Assembly (NCBI GenBank): GCA_937975765.1
Contig: CALJUR010000108.1
Coordinates: forward strand, 11,905 to 75,904
DNA length: 64,000 bases
Origin: an uncultured Myxococcales bacterium
GTDB taxonomy: Bacteria; Myxococcota_A; UBA9042; DTJE01
Direction: 5' to 3'
Positions 52,876-59,569 of this stretch are shown here, one piece after another. Both the position numbers and the translations under genes were made by a program. A model generated the notes under the pieces. It had not been told where the DNA came from and did not search any database. It was given only the letters and a program-made list of their open reading frames with translations. Within the stretch, counting starts at the first letter, position 1; each line of letters opens with the position of its first letter.

Positions 52876-53352
52876 TCAGCCCTCCTCCTCGTCGACCACC
52901 CAGATCACGGTCGCCTGCGTCGGGTCGTCCAGGTCCTGGTCGACCAGGATTGTCCCCTTGTCGGCATCGTACGAGTCCACGAAACAGGTGTTGTCCGGCG
53001 CGGCCTCGCCGCCCGACAGCAGCGCCCAGCCCAGCGCCAGGGCCATGACCATCGCTCCCGCCGGCGCCAGCACCCACAACGGCCGGCTGCCCAGCAGGCC
53101 CGGCAGCCAGCCCCTCGCGCCCGCCTCGGCCGCCTCGCGCCGCAGCACCTCGACGCGCGCCTCGACTCCCGCGAACATCGCGTCGAAGTCCGGCATCCCC
53201 GCCGCCTGCGCCCGGGCGCCCTCCGCCTCCCGCACCTGCGCCGACAGCGCCTCGAACCGCCCGGCCTCGGCCTTCCCGGCCGCGTCCAGCGCGTCCCGGG
53301 GCAGCACGCCGTCGGCCGCCAGCATGGCCTTCCTCTTCCGCATCCCGAACAT
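52876..53352 (-). CDS. Putative single-pass anti-sigma factor
   Basis: 158 aa. Cytosolic N-domain of about 80 residues (helical, basic start MFGMRKRKAMLAADG), one TM helix (LWVLAPAGAMVMALALGWALL), and an extracytoplasmic acidic tail with Cys (NTCFVDSYDADKG ... VIWVVDEEEG). No zinc-binding HxxxCxxC motif, so it is not a classical ZAS domain. Position 16 bases after the ECF sigma gene and the membrane topology are the evidence for the role. Confidence 0.65.
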   Translation of the reverse strand: MFGMRKRKAMLAADGVLPRDALDAAGKAEAGRFEALSAQVREAEGARAQAAGMPDFDAMFAGVEARVEVLRREAAEAGARGWLPGLLGSRPLWVLAPAGAMVMALALGWALLSGGEAAPDNTCFVDSYDADKGTILVDQDLDDPTQATVIWVVDEEEG

Positions 53353-53368
53353 GGCGCCCCTCCCCGTT

Positions 53369-53947
53369 TCAGCCTTTCCGCCCCAGCCGCTGCTCCAGGA
53401 TCTCCCGGAGCCGCATGCGGGCGGCGAAGAGCCGGGACATGACCGTCCCGATCTTCAGTCCGAGGGTCGCGGCGATCTCCTCGTACGACTGGTCCTCGAT
53501 CTCGCGCAGCACCAGGATCTCCCGGTGCTCCGGCCTCAGTTGTTCCATCGCCTCCGACACGATGACCAGCCGCTCCTGCGCCTCGACGGCCCGCGAAGGC
53601 TCCATCGGCCGGCCGATCGCCGCGCCCTCGGCCACCGACGCCTTCACGCCGTCGTCGAACTCCTTCTGGTACCCCGCCGTCCGGGTCCGGCGGTACCGGT
53701 CCAGGAAGACGTTGTGCGCGATGCGGTACAGCCACGTGTAGAACGACGACCCCATCTCGAACTGGGGGATCCCCTGCAGGGCCTTGACGAAGGTGTCCTG
53801 CGTCAGGTCCAGCGCCAGGTCCTCCTTGTGGGTCATCGCCAGCATCACCCGGAATATCCTCGCGTAATATTTCTCCGTCAGCGCCTTGAACGCCTTGCGG
53901 TCCCCCTTCCGGGCCGCGATCACCAGGTCGCGTTCCAGGCTCTCCAC
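53369..53947 (-). CDS. ECF-type RNA polymerase sigma factor
   Basis: 192 aa from GTG 53947. Region 2: FKALTEKYYARIFRVMLAMT, then AEDLTQDTFVKA-like LALDLTQDTFVKALQG and FYTWLYRIAHNVFLDRYRR. Region 4: MEQLRPEHREILVLREIEDQ, SYEEIAATLGLKIGTVMSRL and FAARMRLREIL. RpoE-like group. Heads a minus-strand run of sigma, anti-sigma, exported protein, pgk, tpiA, secG, parA, parB. Confidence 0.93.
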   Translation of the reverse strand: MESLERDLVIAARKGDRKAFKALTEKYYARIFRVMLAMTHKEDLALDLTQDTFVKALQGIPQFEMGSSFYTWLYRIAHNVFLDRYRRTRTAGYQKEFDDGVKASVAEGAAIGRPMEPSRAVEAQERLVIVSEAMEQLRPEHREILVLREIEDQSYEEIAATLGLKIGTVMSRLFAARMRLREILEQRLGRKG

Positions 53948-53983
53948 GCACAGCCTCGCAGTTTCGACGGGCCCTTCGCCCGA

Positions 53984-55783
53984 TTATTCCGGCGTCCCCG
54001 CGACCGTCCGGGTCTCCCCCGGCGCGGCCTCCGCCCGGATCGCGCCGGCCAGCCGCGCCCCGTCCGGGATCGCCAGCAGGCCGTCCCCGCGCACCCGCAG
54101 CACCACGTCGGCCCCCGCGGCCACCGTCACGTCCCGGCCGATCCGGACCCGGCCGGCCCCCGCGACGTCCTCGGCGATCCCCCGCGTAGCCGGATCGTAC
54201 CTCGGATTCCCGTACGGGCGATCGACGAGAATCGCCAGGCGCGCCCCGTCCTCGACGACCAGCCCCGGCGACAGCGCCGGCACGCCCTCCGGCCCGTGCC
54301 GCAGCGCCAGCCCCAGCCGGGCCCCGGAGCCGATCCGCCACCCCTTCCCGCCGCCGCGCCCCGACACCGGGTCGGCCTCGCCCAGGCAGGCGTCCAACTC
54401 GACCACCGCGTCGTCCGCCACCTCGGCGCCGGCCGCGCGCAGCACCGTCGCGTCGGCCCGGGACATCGCCCGCCGCGTCGAGTCCAGCGAGTCCTCGCCG
54501 TGCAGGGTCTTGGTGGGCAGGAAGTACGCGTCCCGGTCCACCATCAGCACGCCGACTTCCCCGGGCTCCAGCAGCCCCGACAGGTGCTGGTTCAGCATCT
54601 CGTGCGAGGCGGCGGGCACCACGCGGTCGCCGACCTCGACCTTCTTGCCGACGTACAGCGTGCGCGGCAGGTCGGCCCGCACCGCGGACAACGTGACCAC
54701 GTTGACGCTGATGTGGGCCAGCTCGAACATCGGGGACCCGTCCGGACGCACGGCCTCGGCGACGTCGGGCGGGCACACCGAGTACTCGATCACCTCGATG
54801 CTGCCGACGGACAGGTTCTTCGCGACCAGGCCCACCTTCTCGTAGGCGTGCGCTCGCGGCGTGACCGTCATCGTGAACTTCAGCTCGTTCGCGCCGTGGA
54901 AGCCCAGCCGCTGCCTTTCGAACGGCCGCGCCGCCGCGTTGTCGACGTTGTGCAGCACCGCGTATCGCACGCCCATCGACGCCAGCCGGTCCCGGACGGA
55001 TCGCCCCTCCGCGCCCCGCGCCAGCAGCGCCCGGTACACGCCGCCGTGGCCGTCGCCGGTCACCACCAGCCGTCCGTCGGGCCGCGCGATCAGGTCGCCG
55101 TCGGGGTCCAGCCGCGGGTGTTCGGCCTGCGGCATCGCCCACATCAGTTCGCGGGGGAACCCCCGGTGGTCGCCGTTCGCGATCCAGTCGGCGATCGCGG
55201 CGGCGGTCTGTCCGGAGGTCATCAGCACCATCGGCGGCAGGCGGCCGAACGCGATGCCCGTCTGAAGCGCCTGCGCCGCGAACCGGTCCAGGAACGACCG
55301 GCCCAGCACCGGGGTCAGCGGGTAGACGCCCTTCGGGGGCGTCCCGCCGTACCGTTCCATCAACGCCCGCACGGCCGGGTCGTCGCCCGCCTCGGTGAAG
55401 AAGCGGGTGGCCGCCCCGCCGGCGAAGATCACGTCCGCCCACTGGCCCGCGGCCAGCGCCGCCCGCGCCGCGGCGTCCCAGGCCGGTTCGCCCCCCGCCG
55501 GCAGGCGGTACGGCTGGATCGGCGCCAGCATCGGCGCGGCCAGTTCCGCCGCGGGGGCCTTCAATGCCTCCCGCAGCCGGGTCACCCAGTCGTAGTCGCA
55601 GGCCGCCAGGGCCTCCGCGAACCGGGCCATCGCCGCGTCGTCCGCGTCGGCGAGGTACTTTTCCAGCGTGCCGGCGACCATCCCTGCTGCCGCCAGCGCC
55701 TCGGCGTGCGGAACGAGGTCCGGTCGCCGGTCCAGGGCCCGGTCGAATCCCAGGAAGCGATCCCGCAGGACGTCCAGTTCCAT
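53984..55783 (-). CDS. UDP-sugar pyrophosphorylase (UDPGP/UAP family)
   Basis: 599 aa. Nucleotide-binding loop VIFAGGAATRFF with PKGVYPLTPVLGRSFLDR after it (GGxGTRx...PKG pattern of the UDPGP family, with Ala for Gly), PMVLMTSGQT, GDGHGGVYRALL, YAVLHNVDNAAA, and IEVIEYSV. The C-terminal beta-helix-like part is GRDVTVAAGADVVLRVRGDG. Expected to make UDP-sugar from UTP and a sugar-1-phosphate. It lies 21 bases after galactokinase, so it would take galactose-1-phosphate to UDP-galactose, bypassing GalT. Confidence 0.8.
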   Translation of the reverse strand: MELDVLRDRFLGFDRALDRRPDLVPHAEALAAAGMVAGTLEKYLADADDAAMARFAEALAACDYDWVTRLREALKAPAAELAAPMLAPIQPYRLPAGGEPAWDAAARAALAAGQWADVIFAGGAATRFFTEAGDDPAVRALMERYGGTPPKGVYPLTPVLGRSFLDRFAAQALQTGIAFGRLPPMVLMTSGQTAAAIADWIANGDHRGFPRELMWAMPQAEHPRLDPDGDLIARPDGRLVVTGDGHGGVYRALLARGAEGRSVRDRLASMGVRYAVLHNVDNAAARPFERQRLGFHGANELKFTMTVTPRAHAYEKVGLVAKNLSVGSIEVIEYSVCPPDVAEAVRPDGSPMFELAHISVNVVTLSAVRADLPRTLYVGKKVEVGDRVVPAASHEMLNQHLSGLLEPGEVGVLMVDRDAYFLPTKTLHGEDSLDSTRRAMSRADATVLRAAGAEVADDAVVELDACLGEADPVSGRGGGKGWRIGSGARLGLALRHGPEGVPALSPGLVVEDGARLAILVDRPYGNPRYDPATRGIAEDVAGAGRVRIGRDVTVAAGADVVLRVRGDGLLAIPDGARLAGAIRAEAAPGETRTVAGTPE

Positions 55784-55804
55784 CTCCCCTTCCTTCCCGG
55801 CGCG

Positions 55805-56974
55805 TCAGGCGCGCAGGTCCGCCAACGACACGCCTGCGGCCGGGCGCACCGCCCGCACCGTCGTCTGCCGTCCGGTCCGGGCCCGGTAGGCCTCCGCCAG
55901 GCCCTCGCAGAACGCGGCCGCCGCGTCCGCCTGCACCACGTTCACCGTGTTGCCACCGAACCCCGCGCCGGTCAGCCGCGCGCCGACGCAGCCGGGCAGG
56001 GCGGTCGCAGCCTCGACCAGCACGTCCAGTTCCGGGCACGACACCTCGTAGTCCCGCGCCAGCGACTCGTGCGACTCCGCCAGCAGGCGCCCCAGGGCCG
56101 GCCCGTCGCCGCGCACCAGCGCGTCCCTCGCCTGCAGGCAACGGTCGTTTTCGGTGATCGCGTGCCGCAGCCGCCGGTAGGACACCTCGGGCATCCGCGC
56201 CCGCACCGGGTCCAGCATGGCCATCGTGACGTCGCGCGCGAAGGCCGCCGCGGGGAACGCTTCCCGCACGGCCGCCATGCCCTCGGCGCACTGCCGTTGC
56301 CGCTCGGCGTACTCGCCGCCGCCGACGGAGTGCCGCACGCCGGAATCCGCCACCACCAGCACCCACGACGACGGGATCGGCACCGCCTCGAACGTCAGCG
56401 TCCGGCAGTCCAGCAGCAGCGCGTGGCCCTCCCGGCCGCACGCCGACGCCATCTGGTCCATCGCGCCGCACGGCACCTTGCAGAATCCGTTCTCGGCCCG
56501 CCGCGCCAGCCGCGCCACCTCGACGTCGGGCAGCGACCGCCCCGCCATCGCCGCGCCCAGGGCCACCAGCGCGACCTCGATCGCCGCGGACGACGACAGG
56601 CCGCCGCCGAACGGCACCCCGCCGTGCACCACGACGTCCGCGCCCGGAACCGCGATCCCGGCCTCGCGCAGCGCCCAGAACGGCCCCAGCACGTACGCGC
56701 GCCAGTCCGCCACCGGCGGCGGCGCCATCGCGGCGGCCTCCGCCTCGACCTCCTCGGAAAGGTTCAGCGACCGGATCCGCAGCACGCCGTCGCTCCGCGG
56801 CCGCGCGGCCACGCGGGTCCTCAGGTCGATCGCCGCCGGGAACACGAACCCCTCGTGGTAGTCCGTGTGCTCGCCGATCAGGTTCACGCGCCCGCCGGCC
56901 TCGGCCGCGAACGCCACCCCGCCCCCGAACGCCGCGGCGAACTCCGCCGCTGGCTGTTCCATCCAGTTCGTCAT
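55805..56974 (-). CDS. galK: Galactokinase
   Basis: 389 aa from ATG 56974 with AGGAGGG upstream. GHMP kinase motifs: GRVNLIGEHTDYHEGFVFP (substrate), PFGGGLSSSAAIEVA (phosphate loop), GAMDQMASACG (catalytic Asp region), and GARLTGAGFGGNTVNVV near the C-terminus. Phosphorylates galactose at C1. No galT or galE follows; the UDP-sugar pyrophosphorylase takes that place in the operon. Confidence 0.95.
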   Translation of the reverse strand: MTNWMEQPAAEFAAAFGGGVAFAAEAGGRVNLIGEHTDYHEGFVFPAAIDLRTRVAARPRSDGVLRIRSLNLSEEVEAEAAAMAPPPVADWRAYVLGPFWALREAGIAVPGADVVVHGGVPFGGGLSSSAAIEVALVALGAAMAGRSLPDVEVARLARRAENGFCKVPCGAMDQMASACGREGHALLLDCRTLTFEAVPIPSSWVLVVADSGVRHSVGGGEYAERQRQCAEGMAAVREAFPAAAFARDVTMAMLDPVRARMPEVSYRRLRHAITENDRCLQARDALVRGDGPALGRLLAESHESLARDYEVSCPELDVLVEAATALPGCVGARLTGAGFGGNTVNVVQADAAAAFCEGLAEAYRARTGRQTTVRAVRPAAGVSLADLRA

Positions 56975-57094
56975 CCGGATCCCTCCTGGTGGACTCCGCG
57001 TTCCCGTTCCGCGGCCCCGGTAGATTACCCCAGCCGGCTTCCGGTCGGGAGGATCCAAAACGGGGCCGGAGACGACAATCGCGGCAAGGCCAGG

Positions 57095-58282
57095 CTACGC
57101 CGGGGGATGGAATTCCGCGGATCCGAAGGCATCGACGTAGGACTTCGTGGGCCCCATGCAGGTCGTCTCGAACCGCGGGCAGTCCCGGCAGGCGCCCGGC
57201 GTCGAACCGGGCGGGTCCCGTCGGCGGCCGAAATACCCGTAGGTTCCCATGTGCCTTGCCCATCCCGGCAGGACGCACTCGGGAACGTGCTTGAAGTCCT
57301 GGACCGTCTCGAGAACCAGGTCCCGGTGCGCCTCCAGCAGCTTCCCGAACGCGGTGAACGGCACCAGGTTGCGCCGCGACACGGCTTCGGGGATCGCGTC
57401 ACCGCCGAGGAACATCGAGACCCAGGGCCTGAAGCCGAGCCGGGCGGCCGTCCGGAGGGTTTCCGGCAGGTGCTCCAGGTTCTCGCGAACGACCACGTGG
57501 TTCAGTTCCACGGGGATGCCGGCCTCCCGGCAGTTCCCCAGCGCGGCGACGACCTCGCGGAACGCCCCGGAACGGCGCGCGACGAAATCGTGGATCTCCT
57601 CCGTCGGGCCGTGCAGGGTCATCAGCAGCCGGATCGGCAGGCCCAGGCCGCCCAGCCAGCGGGCGTCCCGCGCGTCGGCCATCCGGATCCCGGTGGTCGC
57701 GATGAAGACCTCCTCGACCACGGGTGCGGCCAGGTCCTTCAGCAGGGGCTCCAGCAGGGGCGAATTCAGGGGATCCGAACTGGTCAGCATCATCCGGGTC
57801 TTCGTGCCCGAGCGGTGCATCCCGGCCAGCCAGGACAGCAGGACGCGGCAGTTCGCGAGACCGCCGGGCTTCGCATCGGTCCGGTTCACCGGCACCGGCG
57901 GACCGTCCCGGTTGCCGACGCAGAAGATGCACTCCTGCTCGCACTGGGAAGGCATCCTAATCTCGAGGAGGAGCCGGCCATCGGTCGGTTGCACCGCGTC
58001 GAGGCCGCGGCGGAAGGCCTTTTCCCCGTCCTCCAGGTCGATCGACCGGACCGGGAGGCGGGCCCCCTCCTGCTGCCATTGGCCCTCCATGCCGGTGCGG
58101 AAGGCCAGGGCCAGCAGGAGGTCCGCCAGGTGCCGCTCGGCCGCCAGGATCTCCTCGTCGGTCCAGGTGCCGCAGCGGGCCCCTTCCAGCGCCCATCGCA
58201 GGAAGCCGGGTTCCCCGGGAATCCGCGGGGTAATCCGGACCTGCCAGGTCCTCTTGCCCCCCCCCCCCAACGGACGCCTCAT
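57095..58282 (-). CDS. Radical SAM enzyme, catalytic part (5' part in another frame)
   Basis: 395-codon frame. Radical SAM cluster CX3CX2C at Cys114, Cys118, Cys121 (QCEQECIFC), downstream barrel strands (MLTSSDPLN, VFIATTGIRM, RLLMTLHGPTEEIHDFVA, VELNHVVVRENL). Three C-terminal Cys (365, 368, 375; CRDCPRFETTC) followed by a Y..AFG ending, like the auxiliary-cluster tail of SPASM/twitch enzymes. The frame opens at an ATG whose product begins MRRPL then four Gly from a poly-G tract, without a proper ribosome-binding site. The natural start seems to be 58721 in the other frame. Substrate unknown. Confidence 0.85.
   Translation of the reverse strand: MRRPLGGGGKRTWQVRITPRIPGEPGFLRWALEGARCGTWTDEEILAAERHLADLLLALAFRTGMEGQWQQEGARLPVRSIDLEDGEKAFRRGLDAVQPTDGRLLLEIRMPSQCEQECIFCVGNRDGPPVPVNRTDAKPGGLANCRVLLSWLAGMHRSGTKTRMMLTSSDPLNSPLLEPLLKDLAAPVVEEVFIATTGIRMADARDARWLGGLGLPIRLLMTLHGPTEEIHDFVARRSGAFREVVAALGNCREAGIPVELNHVVVRENLEHLPETLRTAARLGFRPWVSMFLGGDAIPEAVSRRNLVPFTAFGKLLEAHRDLVLETVQDFKHVPECVLPGWARHMGTYGYFGRRRDPPGSTPGACRDCPRFETTCMGPTKSYVDAFGSAEFHPPA
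58257..58268. repeat. 12-bp poly-C (poly-G on coding strand) tract at a frame break
   Basis: Twelve consecutive C on the plus strand, that is twelve G in the coding strand. The upstream frame (codon first bases congruent to 58721) and the downstream radical SAM frame differ by one base across it. Eleven or fourteen G would fuse them into one gene. Confidence 0.95.
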
Positions 58283-58721
58283 CCACCCGGGATTCCAGCC
58301 GGATCACGGCCCCGTTCGCGGGCACCCCGATCACTTCCACGCGCAGGCCGGCCGGGCGCGGAACGCCGTCCAGGGTCTCGCGGACGGAACGCACGACGAG
58401 GGTCCGGGGCGGGATGCCCAGCCCGTCACCATACCTCCGCGCAACGCCCAGCGCGAACACCCCCAGGGCCCCGGTCTCCCCCGCGGTCAGCACGGCATGG
58501 GCCGGGAAGGTCGCGTAGTCGATGGCGCAGCGGTCCCCCGCGATGAAGTGCCGTTCCCCGTCGTCTTCGCGCGCCACGATGGTAACGAGGCAGTCGGTGG
58601 CCCCCACCCTCACCGCGAGGCCGATCCGGCCCGGCTCCCGGCCAAGGCCCAGGAGCTGCAGATCCACCCCCCCGATGCGGAACGTCGGGCGAGGCAGGGA
58701 CAGGACCGGCGAGGAATCCAT
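58257..58721 (-). CDS. N-terminal domain of the radical SAM gene, out of frame at the poly-G tract
   Basis: About 151 codons from ATG 58721 (GTG 58724 is an alternative) to the tract, with clear protein-like content: PTFRIGGVDLQLLGLG, RIGLAVRVGATDCLVTIVAR, HFIAGDRCAIDYATFP, LGVFALGVARRYGDGL, and GLRVEVIGVPANGAVIRLES. Beyond the tract this frame continues as low-complexity Gly/Arg/Pro text to a stop at 57957, which marks it as the wrong frame. Domain family not recognised; probably beta-rich. Full product if the frames are joined: about 541 aa. Confidence 0.7.
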
Positions 58722-58756
58722 CACGCCATCCCCGGGGGTTCGCGAGCGCCCGTTCC

Positions 58757-59158
58757 CTACCGGTGCCAGTCGGCCGGCAGCCGGTACTCGGTGTCGAAGG
58801 AATCGCGCTCCACGACGAAGCAGGTGCCGGCGTGCGGCCCGTCGGGGCAGAACGCGGTGTGCGGCGTCCGGACCAGCACGGGCTGGCCGGGCTGCAGCGG
58901 CAGCAGGCGCACGCCACCCTCGCCGTCGGACAGCACCAGCGTCACGCGGCCGGACATCAGCAGGAACAGCTCGGGGCAGTCGTGGCGCTCCAGCTCGCCG
59001 CAGTCCTCGAGGCGCGCCTCGGGCGGGCTGTAGATGCCGACGCGCCAGTGGCCGGCGTCGCCGCACATCACCTGCCAGCGCTCGCCGGGCACCGGCACCA
59101 GCGACTGGTCCACGACGGCCTGCGGGAACGACGGCGGACGGGTCTCGACGTGGCGCAT
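58757..59158 (-). CDS. Small cupin-like protein
   Basis: 133 aa from ATG 59158 (GGAGG 6 bases upstream). Single beta-barrel cupin pattern: HWRVGIYSPPEARLEDCGEL, then HDCPELFLLMSGRVTLVL (H.xE-type metal-site strand with G), LLPLQPGQPVLVRTPHTAF (second motif, PxH). Likely binds a metal or sugar. Thirty-five bases upstream of the radical SAM N-terminal frame and in the same operon as the galactose genes. Confidence 0.72.
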   Translation of the reverse strand: MRHVETRPPSFPQAVVDQSLVPVPGERWQVMCGDAGHWRVGIYSPPEARLEDCGELERHDCPELFLLMSGRVTLVLSDGEGGVRLLPLQPGQPVLVRTPHTAFCPDGPHAGTCFVVERDSFDTEYRLPADWHR

Positions 59159-59215
59159 CAACGGCCTCCTGCCTGGGCCAAAGGGTTTCTTGTCATTACA
59201 AGCACTTGGATACGC

Positions 59216-59242
59216 AATAATGGTGACTGTCCCTGAATAGGG
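59216..59242. repeat. GGTGACTGTCCCTGAAT dispersed repeat (copy d)
   Basis: AATAAT then GGTGACTGTCCCTGAAT, followed by AGGG; identical through its first 23 bases to the 10868 copy, 48 kb away. It ends 3 bases outside the stop codon of the 72-aa membrane protein. About 30 AT-richer bases adjoin it on the left. Confidence 0.9.
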
Positions 59243-59245
59243 CGG

Positions 59246-59464
59246 TCAGCCCTTCTTGTGCGACACCCACCCGATGGCGGTGAAGATGCCGCCGGCGACC
59301 AGCATCAGCGCGCCCCACCAGAGGCCGGGCTTCGTGTCGGCCAGCACCGTGGCGCGGGTCGAGACGAGGCCGCCGGCGATGACCAGCACGCCGTAGACCG
59401 CCAGGATCACGCCCACGAAGAACCAGATCGGCAGGGGCTCGCGGCCCGAATCGTCCTGCGACAT
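59246..59464 (-). CDS. Small two-TM membrane protein, probable symporter partner
   Basis: 72 aa from ATG 59464, GGGAGGTG upstream. Two TM helices: PIWFFVGVILAVYGVLVIAGG and PGLWWGALMLVAGGIFTAIGW, short basic end SHKKG. Small proteins of this design often accompany SSS symporters. The symporter gene is 105 bases upstream in the same direction, with a GC palindrome cluster between them. Confidence 0.78.
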   Translation of the reverse strand: MSQDDSGREPLPIWFFVGVILAVYGVLVIAGGLVSTRATVLADTKPGLWWGALMLVAGGIFTAIGWVSHKKG

Positions 59465-59481
59465 GAGACACCTCCCGAGAC

Positions 59482-59561
59482 GGCGGGGGACGGGGCCCCA
59501 CGCCTTCGATGGCGGGGGACGGGGCCCCCGCCCTACATTCGGCGGGGGACATCGCCCCCGC
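59482..59561. repeat. Cluster of three GC-rich palindromic repeats (copy 6)
   Basis: Partial copy at 59482-59500, a full inverted copy at 59511-59537 (GGCGGGGGACGGGGCCCC then CGCCCTACA) and a third variant at 59541-59561 (GGCGGGGGACATCGCCCCCGC). All lie between the SSS symporter and the 72-aa protein, so on a shared transcript they would fold into strong stems. Confidence 0.85.
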
Positions 59562-59569
59562 ACGCGCGA

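Noticed and set aside
53962..53990. ECF-type promoter candidate GGAAT-N16-CGTCGAAA upstream of the ECF sigma gene
   Set aside because: Boxes are acceptable, but the implied transcription start falls in or next to the ribosome-binding site, and the -35 box lies in the stop of the upstream gene. Not strong enough to annotate.
53984..55783. DUF4301 as identity of the 599-aa protein
   Set aside because: The succession GGAATRF...PKG, GDGHGGVY, HNVDN and EYSV matches UDPGP/UAP pyrophosphorylases better, and the galactokinase neighbour supports that role.
57095..58721. Programmed ribosomal frameshift joining the two radical SAM frames
   Set aside because: A poly-G run is not a typical slippery heptamer, and no downstream pseudoknot or internal Shine-Dalgarno is evident. 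Tract-length variation or a sequencing error is simpler.
18930..59242. Complete insertion sequence or REP-associated transposase gene linked to the GGTGACTGTCCC repeats
   Set aside because: No frame in or near any copy encodes Y1/HUH or other transposase motifs; only ends and a 125-bp element are present.
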